Shown: piece by piece, positions 34,391-45,309 of the stretch | Layout of the letters: each line of letters starts with the position of its first letter | How positions within the stretch are numbered: the first letter of the stretch is position 1 | Source: Mantis religiosa | Taxonomy: Eukaryota > Arthropoda > Insecta > Mantodea > Mantidae | Direction of reading: 5' to 3' | Assembly: GCA_030765055.1 (NCBI GenBank) | Contig: CM060952.1 | Span: 172,694,309-172,758,308, forward strand | Length of the DNA: 64,000 nucleotides | Notes under the pieces: generated by a model | The model's input: the letters and a program-made list of their open reading frames with translations, nothing else | The model's database searches: none | What the model was told of the DNA's origin: nothing | Program-made: the position numbers and the translations under genes

Positions 34391-35095
34391 CAGAGCGATC
34401 CAAATAAAACTGAACCACTTCAATAGGCCAAAAATAGGACACATGTGCAACTTTGGGAGAGTATCATACACAATTGGGAGATTACATTACACTATTTCGC
34501 ATCTCAGAGAAAATGTTGCAAGTGTCCTCCACCAGCATTTGTGGATCGTTGGTCCCATTTTCTCTAATTTAACTGTAGACACTGAAGTTTATATGGGTAT
34601 CTTCAAGACATTTGTGGAGCAGCTGGATGATATCGAATTGAGAGAAGGTTATTTCCAGCAAGATGGAGGAACGTGCTATAATCTAATAACACCATGGAAC
34701 TTGTAACCAGTTTCTTTGATAATCGAATAATCTCAAAATTCTGTGGTCCCCAGATCCCCTGACGTAACCTAACCGGATTTTTTCTTGTGGTGGTATCTAA
34801 AAACAGAGTATACAAGAATAAACCACGGACAATTGATATTCTCAGGAAATCCATTCCAACCGAAATAAGTAACATTGGCGAGGATATTCTCCGTAAAACG
34901 TCAGAGAATATGGTGAGACGAGTGCAATCATGTATAGATGCTGGTGGAGCACAATTCCTACATTTTCTCTGAGATGTAAATAGTGTAATGTAATCTCCCA
35001 ATTGTGTATTATACTCTCCCAAAGTTGCACGTGTGTCCTTTATTGGTTAAAATGTTATGGTTTATTGAAATGGTTCAGATTTATATGGATCACAC
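34391..35095 (+). mobile_element. Foldback Tc1/mariner-superfamily derivative, ~150-bp inverted arms, TA-flanked
   Basis: Left arm 34391-34538 and right arm 34938-35095 are inverted copies (shared GTGCAACTTTGGGAGAGTAT, CACAATTGGGAGATTACATT, ATCTCAGAGAAAATGT). TA lies at 34389-34390 and 35096-35097. The right arm includes the last codons of the transposase (GAQFLHFL then stop), so the left arm is an inverted duplicate of the 3' end, not a true 5' end. Confidence 0.75.
34560..34972 (+). pseudogene. Tc1/mariner-superfamily transposase C-terminal half, broken
   Basis: YFQQDGGTCYN carries the second catalytic Asp (usual form FQQDGA-PH). RSPDVT-stop-PDFFLWWYLK is the third block (usual form RSPDLTP-DFFLWG). 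Then KNRVYKNKPRTIDILRKSIP, TEISNIGEDILRKTSENMVR and RRVQSCIDAGGAQFLHFL. Several frameshifts and stops separate these. The N-terminal DNA-binding part and the first Asp block are deleted. Confidence 0.75.
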
Positions 35096-35209
35096 TATAT
35101 AAAGACAGACTCCCTTTAATTCATTGCATTTACTAACAGAAACTATCCTGCTCCGTGATTTTGGTTTCACGCTACGCAATGCGCGCGGGATTGATCCCAC
35201 ACCTGGAGA

Positions 35210-35472
35210 TTACAGATTTTAAGTCCTGTGTATGTTTTGTAGATTTTAACGCCCACTTCTACTACATGCGACACCGCAGGCAATGACACTGTCGATACAT
35301 GAAATGAAGATGGAGCACCGATGGAATGCGATTGTGGGGAAATCGAACACTCGGAGAAAACCCGTCTCTGTGACGCTTTGTCCACAATTAATCCCACATG
35401 CTATCACTAGGATCTAACCTAGGTAGCTTTGGTGAGAGTCGAGTGGTTTAACCACTCGGCCATTCCGGGTAT
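35210..35472 (-). mobile_element. SINE-A, diverged
   Basis: Reverse order: TTTTAACGCCCACTTCTACT, GATGGAGCACCGATGGAATG, GAGAAAACCCGTCTCTG, then head complement GGTGAGAGTCGAGTGGTTTA and ACCACTCGGCC near 35450. The B box is eroded. Confidence 0.75.
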
Positions 35473-35499
35473 AGCGTCGGTGTCCACTCAAAATCATGA

Positions 35500-35700
35500 G
35501 GAAATTGAGGGGCTACGGTAGGTAGCACAACCTGTTCCAGAAAGTCAACCTTCCGGCTCGGGATGCCGACTACATCACCTCCCCCTATCAGTTGGATGAT
35601 CGCCCAACTTTGGCTTGCGTATGTGGGCGTGTGGCCGGCATTCGGGTTGGCAGGCTCTTGTTCGCTTGCGGGCTGTCACACCATGGGTTACGTTACATTT
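35500..35700 (+). repeat. SINE-D-like repeat
   Basis: CACCTCCCCCTATCAGTTGG, ATGATCGCCCAACTTTGG, GGGTTGGCAGGC and CGGGCTGTCAC match 46.96-47.3 kb in reverse and 13.6 kb forward. Confidence 0.6.
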
Positions 35701-35974
35701 GTAACACCAATATGAGTGAGGTTTCCTGATTAGAGTCACAAGTGTTGCCACACATTTTTACTGACATGCAAAGTTAGTATTGTATATTTAGCATGCTTTT
35801 GATCTTACATTATATTTTATTTTAATGTAGTTGTGTATTTTAATATTTTATATGTAGAAAAGAGGTAAGAGCTTTTTGTTGCACCACTACCTTTAAAATT
35901 TGAAGATAGAATTAACCGTTCTGACACTTCTATTCTGGTATAGAAACATTCCAAGCAAATACATGTACATGCTT

Positions 35975-36065
35975 CATTAGCGAGAGGTAGAGGTCACGTG
36001 ACATGACGTCACACACAAACTAGTCAAAAGATGATCCAACATATTTGAATTAAACAGTCACTTGT
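35975..36065 (+). repeat. LTR-2 end fragment
   Basis: AGAGGTCACGTGACATGACG, CACAAACTAGTCAAAAGATG, ATCCAACATATTTGAAT and AGTCACTTGTGACC equal the final ~90 bp of the 18.0 and 53.3 kb copies. Confidence 0.7.
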
Positions 36066-36079
36066 GACCATATCACTGT

Positions 36080-36885
36080 CCATAGGTACAAAGTATTAAT
36101 GTTGTTGCGTGGATAAAAGCAGGAAATTTGACGAGCTTATCAGCTTATGTCGGTTGGTTCTCGTTGAGGAACAAAATAGAAAGTGTTGGACAACAGCTTT
36201 TATTATTTGCTTTTGTGTAGTGCTTCAGGATTAAAAACATGAAAGCTGTAAGTAACCTTACTTTATAGACATGGTGTAGCAGGAATCTGCGGTTATAAGA
36301 ATGTGGCTTACTGCTGCTTTAGCGAAAGGCTGTCTCTAGCTGAAGATTTCTAGTGGTGGTTTGCAAACATAAAATTGGAAGTTGTAGGGTGCTCAAGGAA
36401 ATGTTACGACCTCTAGCGGGAAGGAGTGGTTCATCCGCGGAATAGGAAGCATGGGAGAGATGATAAAGTACCGTCGCCCTCGTCTTCTAGAACAAGATTA
36501 CCCCTCGCTGATTGAAACACGCCCCTTCTGCCTGCCTGCAGTACAAGTTTAAGACGTTTCTAATTTTGAAGCTGTTTCCGCGATTTGAAATGGGGAAGAC
36601 AGAGATATTTGCACGAAGACCATTAAGCAGGCGCTTATTAAACTAAAAAGCTAGACAGAGGTCTTAAATTAACGTTATATACCCTTTTGCCATTTAGGCG
36701 GTTCTTTCATATCGAGGTAGTACTTTAACTAAACCCATAGCTGAAATTTGCTCAACGTTAGATTTGATATCTAAAATTACCCTAAAGCTTTAGTTGGATT
36801 AGATAATAACGATTTTGTTTTCAGTGCCCATTAAAGCACTTCAACGCATGGTGATTTAAATGCCGAGGCAACTGCCTAATTGTTT
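36080..36885. other. Non-coding DNA, no feature seen
   Basis: A GC-richer stretch at 36400-36560 is not matched elsewhere. Confidence 0.4.
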
Positions 36886-36889
36886 ATAT

Positions 36890-37304
36890 TGTGACTTTGT
36901 GTGTTCGTAAAATTAAAAGTACAATTTGCAGAAATTCAAAATGTTCTTTATTTACTTAGAAATACACTTTGGTCAACCTTACAGTAGCAGAATTACGCAA
37001 CATACATAAATATAATCTTCTAAGGTCGTCTGCCACACCCACAAACAAAAGAGTTCTCTTTCACAACAAAGGGTACGCTCACGAATCAAGTTTCATTTCG
37101 TCTCTAACTGGCGAGTCAGGCTTCCTTTTTATACGCCCATTGATATTTCTAGAAGTTTCTGGAATGCTCTGTAACAAACAATAAATCGAAATTTCCAGTC
37201 AGCTATCTTCTCTTCATCTGTTTCGGCAAGCTTTTATCTCCGCGGTCCACTATATGTTTGTGCGCCTCGGCCGCGCATTCTCGAAACAAATGCGATCGGC
37301 GACA
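36890..37304 (-). mobile_element. LTR-1 solo LTR, copy 4 (best preserved), TSD ATAT
   Basis: TGTGACTTTGTGTGTTCG to ATCGGCGACA, 415 bp, flanked by ATAT at 36886-36889 and 37305-37308. On the minus strand: TGTCGCCGATCG start, TATAAAAAGGAAGCC at 37133-37119, AATAAAGAACATTTTG near 36955 and the end AAGTCACA. This is the order U3-TATA-R-poly(A) signal-U5. Confidence 0.88.
37119..37133 (-). promoter_or_regulatory. TATA box of LTR-1
   Basis: TATAAAAAGGAAGCC on the minus strand inside the solo LTR; CCAGTTAGAG about 25-30 bases downstream could serve as initiator. Confidence 0.55.
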
Positions 37305-37782
37305 ATATTTAATTTCAGTGCTTTTAATTTTTCTCATTTTCAGGCAGTAAATTGTTTCATATAAAGTTAAGTTGGAGCGAATCTCGCTGGAGTTTTAAAC
37401 TAAAACTCATAGAAAATGAACTTCAAAATTAGGCAGGGTATACTTTTGCTACGTCTTTAAATATCTCAAGTTACTAATTCTGTAACTGAATAAAAGGTTT
37501 AATAACAGGAAGAACTAGAACTACTTTAAAATTGTTTAAGAAAACATGTTTTTTTCCCGAAATACGTAAATAAAGGCTGAACAAATCATATAATATACAT
37601 TTATGGATATGTACTCAATATGACAGTGCATTTATTTTTCAAAATTGCCATTTTTGCGTCGTGTGTAACATCCAATTATTCAGTATTACAAAAGTAAACT
37701 AAAATTCGTTTACAAAACTTATTAAAATATTGCTGAAATTTGAAGTACTCATAGTTAAAGTATAACAATACTTTATCTTTTG

Positions 37783-38007
37783 TGCTTGGCTCTCACCAAG
37801 ACGGCCCGTACTCGATTCCAGGCGACTGCAAAGTGAGATTTGTGGTGGAAAACACGGCGCTGGGGCGCGTTTTCTCCGGGATATCCACTTTCCCCCGCCA
37901 TCTCATTCCACCAGTGCTCCATCTTCATCTCATGTACCATCAGTGTCACCGCCTGCGGTGCCGTATGTAGTAAAAGCGGGCGTTAAACACTACACATTTC
38001 ACATTTA
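37783..38007 (+). mobile_element. SINE-A, 5' truncated, 11-bp TSD
   Basis: Begins inside the tRNA-like head at TGCTTGGCTCTCACC; B box CTCGATTCCAGG is mutated. TTTATCTTTTG flanks it at 37772-37782 and 38008-38018 without a mismatch. Confidence 0.92.
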
Positions 38008-38718
38008 TTTATCTTTTGCAGTTTGAGAAGGTTGAAACAAGAACGTTGGTCCTTGGATAAATTATTCATCTACTTATGTAATATGTTTAATAATTATTCA
38101 TAAATTTAAGAACTGTAACTAGTTATGTTAGCGAAAGCAATATTGTAGACTTTGATGAAATATTGTAACGAACCTGGGTAGACATACGTGAGAAACACTG
38201 CACTCCCGGACGACGGTCTAGAAATAGCGGATGTTTGACAATAGAATGGTATGCTAGCCATTTTACTGTACCATTATACAGGTCAATATGCCCTTAGTTT
38301 TTCCTAGTGACGCCGTGGTGCGTGTATATAAGAGGGTGGCAACCCCTATTCAGTCCTCAGTTGTTGCTCATTTCTTGCTCATTGCTCATTGAAGTATTGT
38401 ATTCATCCGTCAGGTGTGTTCGACGAAGTACCGCGTCAAATAAAATGTACTATAAAATGTCCGCCGAAGGTGCAGTTATTTAAGTGCCCGGGTTCCACAA
38501 ATGCAAGGACAAATAAAAGCAGTTCAGAGATTATCGTTGGTTTGTGTTGTCTCAACCTTAACACCCTGAGAACCCAAAAAAAGAATCCATGCAGGAGAAG
38601 CCGCTAGAGCCAAGGGTAAAGCAAGCACCCGACGACGACGTGGAGACCGAGGAAGGAGTCTCGACGTCGACCCAGGTACGTGCAGCCGTAAGGCGGAGAG
38701 ACAGTACTGTCGTAAGGT
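38008..38718 (+). repeat. Repeat L copy 2 (uninterrupted, ~710 bp)
   Basis: Same order as copy 1 in reverse: GTTGAAACAAGAAC, TATGTAATATGTTTAATAAT, TGTAACGAACCTGGG near 38164, promoter near 38325, AATAAAATGTACTATAAAAT, GTTCCACAAATG, TTTGTGTTGTCTCAACCTTA, the RRRR-encoding GACGACGACG run. TG at 38164 could start an LTR, but similarity between copies runs on upstream of it, so I leave it as an unclassified promoter-bearing repeat. Confidence 0.7.
38322..38358 (+). promoter_or_regulatory. Core promoter in repeat L (TATA plus TCAGT initiator)
   Basis: GTATATAAGAGGG is followed about 28 bases later by ATTCAGTCCTCAGTT, matching the arthropod TCAGTY initiator. In copy 1 the same initiator holds the ORF1-element insertion. 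Confidence 0.55.
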
Positions 38719-39020
38719 GCTTTTCGTTTATCTATTAAACATTACTTTTTATTTTTAAATAATCCATTATCGATAGAATTAGTTATCTTCTTTCAAGCAA
38801 TGTCCATATTCCTTATTAGGCACATAACAGCAAGGGATAACATTTTAGTTATAATCATAAATTTCATCTAATAAATTTTAAGCTCTACATGTTTCACAGA
38901 ACTACAAAGCAACTATTCTAAATGTTTAGGTACTAAATTTTCCATACCGCTATACATAATATAAATTAATATTCTGAATCTTGCCTCTGTCTCTGGCGCA
39001 ATACGTAGGTTATGGACTAT

Positions 39021-39114
39021 GCGCAGAAGGTCTAAAGTTGGAAGACCCTGGCCTCCTTCTACCCGGGAGTGATGGAAAACTCCGGGGCTCTTTCCATAGG
39101 GCAATACCTGGTTT

Positions 39115-39176
<62 letters not shown>

Positions 39177-39565
39177 CATTGACAACAACGTCAAGACGGG
39201 ATGGAAGTGGATACGCCACTTACGCGCGTCAACCCGCAGGGAAGACTACCGAACAACCTCGGAGGTGCCACCTGGTGATCTAGCACACCTTCTGCTAGAT
39301 CTGCAGACTAGTACCTTGGACTTATGAGGCAACCCTCTATCCCCTCCGGACGGCCATAGCCTGGCCGCAGGTACCCGATCTCCCACGGGTTTTGGGAACA
39401 CACTGCCCCCTCGAGTCCAACCCAATTGGAGCAACTCCCCGACGGGGGGCACTCGGTTGTTCGGCCCGAGCTTCTTCTGGTAATGACAGAGGGACCACGA
39501 GTGCTAGGGGTCCGCAGCACCCGCACCACGGCAGCTGAAGGGGACGGAAGCCCTTCCCTACGGAG
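39021..39565 (+). mobile_element. R1 element, copy 2, with internal (TA)n and long TSD
   Basis: Same landmarks as 19.9-20.4 kb. ACGTAGGTTATGGACTAT at 39003-39020 and ACGTAGGTTTGGACTAT at 39566-39582 flank it (one-base indel). The copy carries a ~56-bp TA tract where copy 1 has an A/C-rich stretch. Confidence 0.7.
39117..39172 (+). repeat. (TA)n microsatellite inside R1
   Basis: Pure TA for about 56 bp; the Tyr-Ile frames over it are artefacts. Confidence 0.95.
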
Positions 39566-39869
39566 ACGTAGGTTTGGACTATACAGTGAAGGAAAACAAA
39601 TCTATTATCCAGGAGGAATGACCACAGCTGGTTACAGGCCTCAGATAGTCTGGCCACAGAAGCACACGGAAGTCCATTCTAGGCCCGAAGTCACGTCTAA
39701 CTACTGCAATTGCCTAAGGAGACTGTTCTCCAGGGAGCCCTCTAGTGCGCACTGGGAGTCTCGCCTCGCATTTCTTCTTGGCTTTGGTGGTTAATGAATT
39801 CCCTTAACTAGAAGGTCATATCGAGCGCTAGAGTGAACCAAATGGTTTAAAAGAAGTTCAGATAACCCC

Positions 39870-40005
39870 AAATTATCCGACATTTGTGGTCTCACGATAA
39901 GGAAAAACCCTTAGAAAGGTTAAAATGACCTTATCCAGTTACTTAATCTGAGATTCGAATAGGAATTCCTGAATGTGAGGCTGAAATTGCCTAAAACAGG
40001 AGCCT
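39870..40005 (-). repeat. Old SINE-B fragment
   Basis: ATCCGACATTTGTGGTCTCA, GATAAGGAAAAACCC, GACCTTATCCAGTTACTTAA and GAGATTCGAATAGG keep the SINE-B order with heavy decay. Confidence 0.5.
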
Positions 40006-40009
40006 CCTT

Positions 40010-41525
40010 AACTTTGAATGATTTCAAATTGGATGAGAACAATAATTATAGAAATCAATTAAGTAATAAAGTAATAAAACAAAATAATAGTGAATATTAG
40101 TAATAATAGTAGTAACAGTAATAATATGAAAGAAGTAAACAAGGGTAATGTACAGCAGCAATATACAAAAGGCATATTTTGTTGATAGTTCAAATCCAAG
40201 GGAAACTCAGACCTCACCAGGTCTCAAAATTCCCTTAGCTCTAGTGTCACCGCTTTATTTGTGAGTAATGAATGAATCATATAGATTATTCCTTGTAGAG
40301 AATGTATTTCGTGCATTTTCATGATCTGCAGCGCATTATTTTATGGCGGGGTAGCTGTATGAACTCCAAGTTTGTTTAGCTTGTCACCCATTCTCAAAAT
40401 GATGTAGCAGCAACATGGGACCTGATATATTCCATGAAATCAGCCTGTCCTGTAAACTGCAATCCATAATCTCATACCACATTAACACCACGTTGTTATA
40501 ATATTATTATTTTTTTTTTCCTTGTTCCATTTATACCCCGCCTTTAACTGCTATGGTCATATCGGCGGCCGTTCTCCTTTGGAACATACTGAAGCTGTTA
40601 ACTCGTTATCTTTGGTTTTTTCATCATAATAAAATAATATTATTATTTAAGCTGTCTATGGTATAAATATCGCTCTGGTTTGCTAAACAGGAATCTCACA
40701 CACTGCTATTGACATTTCGAGATAAAGTGACAACAAATGACAAAGGATAAATCAATTTGAAATGAAAGAACTAATGAATAAACGATTTTTTATATTCTTT
40801 AAGCTTTACAAAAACACACAATTTATTACTCCCTCTTGGAATTTATGGATCTCCTTGTATGTCTAATAGAAGCATTGAAGGCTTTCTTGCGGTGTTGGTA
40901 CTTCCACGGTTACGGACGAGATAATTTGCATTTACTTCCATTAAAATTTCAACCGAGTTTTGGAATTTCTTCTCGTTGGTAATACAAATTACTCGTTTGA
41001 TTACTAATACCCGTATTAAAGTTTAAACCCATTTATAGGATCTTCTTGTTCAGAGTGTAAAGCAAGGTAGCACGTAGACTGCAGACCCACAGTTGAGAGG
41101 CGCTCAGACGACGGCGTAGTTACACAAAATTAGCAGAAATTAACAAACCTTCTATAACACGAAATTTTACCCTTAATATTTACATAGAACTGGCTTAAAT
41201 GAAATACTTAAGGAGTAAGCACTTCCCAAGTACTTGTGATTAAGCCGCAAGGGACAAGGGGAAAGGAAAACATAAATTAGAAATGCAATATACACCTCAC
41301 AGATGCACAAATTGCGAGCGTTCGTTATCTTTACTTATTAGGGAATCTAATAAAGTCGAATATACGCGAGGTGTGGAAGTCAAAATAGAAAGAATGAATG
41401 AATTCCTGTATTTTATGAAGTGGAACATAGGGCCTTGGAACCGCGCAACCTTGGGGTCCGTAAGGGACGGGTTGAGGTTCAGAAGTTTCCTGATCAGAGA
41501 GATTCCGGGATGAGCGATCAGCTCA
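40010..41525. other. AT-rich non-coding DNA, no feature seen
   Basis: Short AAT-like repeats at 40070-40130. No coding relic recognised. Confidence 0.45.
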
Positions 41526-41529
41526 TGTT

Positions 41530-41598
41530 GGCCACCACAAATCTCACTATGGGGTCACCTGGGATCGAACCCAGGTCTTGGTGAGAGCCAAGCGTAAA
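41530..41598 (-). repeat. SINE-A head fragment
   Basis: ACCACAAATCTCACTATGGG, then the B-box complement CTGGGATCGAACCCAGG and GGTGAGAGCCAAGCG. Only the tRNA-like part and the start of the body remain. Confidence 0.75.
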
Positions 41599-41599
41599 G

Positions 41600-42610
41600 A
41601 CAAAATAAAACTTCACTTACCGCTGTAATCACATGCTCAGCGTTCTGGCCATTTAACTCACACGTTTTAGTTCAGTTCCTCGAGCGGTAATTTTTCTTTG
41701 ATAAAATAATTCCCTACTCTCTACTAAAGCTGAATATGTGTTTAATTAAAATCGCTAAAACCTAATATTGGAAAGAGGGACAAAAGGAAAGAAAAAACAA
41801 AACAAATTATAAGCTGTTTGTAAAGTATAGGCATATAAGAAAGGATATACAACGTCGGCAATCTTTACTACCCTGAATGTTTTAAGAAGAGTTTTCAGTC
41901 AAAGATAAATTGTTCTTGATGCACTTGTTATGTTTCTTTCGCAATGCGACTAGTTATTAAATATGTTATTCATACATTTATGGTCCCTCTAAGCTGCAAC
42001 ACTGTTATTTCACAAACTCTAATAAAAATGCAAGTAATGAGACAAAAATGCTCTCTTCCAATTATGTTTATTAAATTAATGTTCCTCATGCTTAATATGC
42101 TGGAGCCTTTGGCGATTAGTTAATTGCTGTTAAATATCCAGTTGACTGGTGGCTTACCTATGCAGTTCTCTTTAAATTACTACTCAGTTAATTGTAATGT
42201 TAACTTTTGGGTTAGTGAAACTTCATTTCTGTAAGTTACTGTGTTACTCTACAGATTACGTAGAGTAGGTCTTTATCATGTACTTAAATTATAAAGTTGA
42301 AAAACGCCATTTGGGAAGTTCTGGACAAAATGCCGACAAATCAGATGGAAAGTTTTTAAATGTTTTTCTTTTCCCGCTGTCATGAGAACAACGGGTTAGA
42401 ATTTGTACAATTTTAGTGTTGTAAACATTCCTGCGGTTTATATATTCCACATAATAGAAAAGCCCAGTGTAATTGGCGTACGAATGTACAACAGCCATGA
42501 AGAACTTCTCCAACTAAATCTATGCTGTAAACTGTTACACAGGCAGAGCAGGGAAACAATTGTACATGAAGGGATGAGTGGAGATTTGACAGTCTATAAT
42601 TTGGCAGATG
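41600..42610. other. AT-rich non-coding DNA, no feature seen
   Basis: Nothing recognised. Confidence 0.5.
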
Positions 42611-42622
42611 TTGGCCACTTAA

Positions 42623-42832
42623 CTTGAGCTGGCAGCTGAGTAAAGATGTACACTAAATGAATTAGGCTGTTACCAACCCTGAAATATGGCTTAAGATGAT
42701 TTATACATATGGAGTAGTTGATACATGTACCTGCAATGACTCCAAAGGTATAAAATAATCCTCATACTCCTTTTAAAATTGGTAACAGACTAATTCATTT
42801 AGTGTACATCTGTACCCAGCTGCCACCTCAAG
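42623..42832. mobile_element. MITE-like element, 54-bp TIRs, TTAA-flanked
   Basis: Arms 42623-42676 and 42779-42832 are inverted copies with 4 mismatches in 54 (end sequence CTTGAG-TGGCAGCTG). TTAA lies at 42619-42622 and 42833-42836. The ~100-bp centre is non-coding. TTAA duplication is typical of piggyBac-type elements, but the ends do not start with CCC, so the superfamily is open. Confidence 0.8.
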
Positions 42833-42962
42833 TTAATTGAAGTGTACTTGTGGTTGGTCGTTCGAAGTACTCTCAAATACATTCTAGTCAGCTCTCGGTC
42901 TGGTAACTAACTCGCTTCATAGCTGTCATTAATATTTTCAAAATGGATCTCATTGAACCCTC

Positions 42963-43745
42963 AGAACACCGAAGCTAAAATCTTCACTCTTCGCCGATAT
43001 ACTCCGCTTACTCCGTTGTGTCTCTACAGGAACAATGTCCCTTGACTCCCCACTACAACTCCCATTAAATACCTTGGAGTGCTTTTGGACTCTCGACTGA
43101 GCTGGGGTGCCCATATCGATCGTCTTATATCACTAGCCTCCGGGCGGCTTTCAAAACTCTCACCTCTGTTACATCGCCGTTCCAGCCTCGGCCTACAGTT
43201 TTCATTGTTACTCTACAAATCACTCGTTCGTCCGCTTATTACATATGCCTGCCAAGTGTGGGGGGCCGCACACACATGTCATCTGCGTCATCTTCAGGTT
43301 ATACAGAATCGCTTCATGCGCATCGCTACCAACGTTCCATGGTTCATCCGTAATCAGCAGCTCCATCACGAACTAGGACTGTTACCTCTTCACGACTACA
43401 TTCGCAGGATCACTCGTCGTTTCTTTTCCACGCTGCAAGAAGTTCCAGGAGCTGAGCATTATAACATCGGCGTCCGCACGCGCCAGCCCTCACGCTTGAA
43501 GAGGAGACTACCTGCTTCTAAGTGATAGATCTGATTCGAGTGATACTAGAGCTTGATGTCTCTCTTACATTTTCAATGTTCACATAATTTTTCAGAGAGC
43601 ATTATTGGAGTTCTAACTTAATGTAGTTAGGCGACTGCCTGTTAGCCTACCCCTGAGTGTTATTGTTCTTATTGTACTGTTACCTTCATTTCACTCTGAT
43701 CTGTAAAGCATTATACTGCGGATCGATCAATAAAAGAAATTATAA

Positions 43746-43747
<2 letters not shown>
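42963..43747 (+). pseudogene. Jockey-clade LINE ORF2 C-terminal part, 5' truncated
   Basis: Before a frameshift near 43063: TEAKIFTLRRYTPLTPL. After it: KYLGVLLDSRLSWGAHIDRL, LLYKSLVRPLITYACQVWGA, HLRHLQVIQNRFMRIATNVP and WFIRNQQLHHELGLLPLHDY, which is the RT thumb region of jockey-type LINEs. The frame closes at 43523-43525. A 3' UTR of about 220 bp ends with CAATAAAAG near 43728, directly before a T run. The catalytic RT core and endonuclease are missing. Confidence 0.85.

Positions 43748-43776
<29 letters not shown>
43748..43776 (+). repeat. T29 homopolymer
   Basis: Begins within 20 bp of the LINE polyadenylation signal. On the plus strand a LINE tail should be A, so this is either a minus-strand element's tail or an unrelated tract. 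Confidence 0.95.
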
Positions 43777-43799
43777 CAAAATATAGCTCTTTCGCGCGA

Positions 43800-45300
43800 G
43801 TTACACTTCCCTAACTGGCGGCTTAGGGGACAATGGAGAAAGTCTTTGTTTACTTTGCAAAGGTAAGGAATCCGTCACCTGTGTTAGCTGTAAAGCCCCC
43901 GTGCGGCTTTCACCGTTGTTAGATCCCTTCCACTGGCTACAAATTGCGTATAGTAGTGGTTGCAAAATCCGCGTCGAATACGTTGGCCGTAACGCCCTTT
44001 ATCCTTTTCTATTCCTTAACTTTAGATTGTGATCAAACCAATAAAATGTAAACAGTTCAATTAAAATAAATCTATCTATATATAGAATAGGTTTAGGTAG
44101 TATACAAACATTTAAATTACAGATTCAAATGCAAAATGACAGTAATAGTAACTGGATGGTATCAGTAATGGAGCGCTGAAGCTTAAGGTAACTTAGAAAC
44201 TAAAGTTACTGTAGAAAAACGAGTTTACTAGACTGAAAGTTATAAAAAAGTAATTTATTTTCTCTCGATAAAAACTTAAGTGATAGAAAATGTGATCGAC
44301 ATGATTTTAAATGTTTGAAATAACTACGTTGTTAAGTAATAGCTCTGAAAACAAAAGAAAGATTAACACCTTATTTTTCAAATAGGGCTTTTAGGCTGCT
44401 TTTTCTTCTACTCTATGAATCTTAGAACTTCGTCAGTGGAAAACGGCTGCAATATTATTGCATTCTTCAATCACACAAATATCGAAAGGATCCAAATAAA
44501 CAAAAACACATTTAAGGAGACAAAAAGTATAAGATACTCCATTTTCTACGTGACAGTTACTTCTTCATTCAGCTGACGAACAAAGAGAAGAAGAATCGGA
44601 ACGAGTTTCTTGGAAAGTAGAATGGACCAAGTACAAAGGAATAAGAGTAAGTGGTGCAGAAGGGAAGAAAAGAACCAGGGTAATGGGAGACGTGGGGGTG
44701 TCAGAAGACGGGGTGTGCTGGAGAATGGGATTCAATCGATAGGAATGGATTGAATAAACGAGAAAACAGTAGCAAGAAGGGGGCAGATGAACCAAAGCTC
44801 TAAGAAAAGGGAAAGAAAGATGGAAAAAAGAAGTGTTCCTGGGGATAAGGATGAGGATAAGGAATGGGGTGCAAAGTAAAGAAATGGGAGACAGGAGGAG
44901 AAGATTGAATCTTTGAGAGTAACAAATTGGTTACACAGGTGAAAAAGATGAGTGAGAAAGCAGTGGGATGTACATGTATCGTTAAGTGTGTCAGGCTCAT
45001 GATACTTCTATCTGAAGAGAAAAACCCTCGGAGGGAATGGTTTATGGTACGTTCTTAAAGCCAGTATCTTAAGAGAAAGTCAATATAAGGCATATAGGAT
45101 AATGGCTTTATCCGCAGATGAAACCGAGAATTCCACCGGAGTTAGCTATAAAAGTGGATAATAAAACAGCAGCAGTTTAGTAAACTCAACGGTGTGAGTG
45201 GAGCGGTACCAAAGAACTTTGTTGTCTTTGTGAAGTTGTACCTGAGAACGACAGACTATTGAAGTTAAATGTGATTAAGTTTTACAGCTTTGGTCTGCAC
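43800..45300. other. Non-coding DNA; purine-rich 44570-44960
   Basis: The purine-rich block yields low-complexity Lys/Arg/Glu frames; I could not match it to an element. Confidence 0.35.
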
Positions 45301-45309
45301 TTGGCCGAT

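Noticed and set aside
38164..38718. Calling repeat L a solo LTR
   Set aside because: Despite TG start, TATA and poly(A) signals, the two copies stay similar upstream of the proposed start and no CA end with target duplication was found.
44565..45000. Gene in the purine-rich block
   Set aside because: Only low-complexity Lys/Arg/Glu or Ser/Pro/Leu frames, with stops; no motif.
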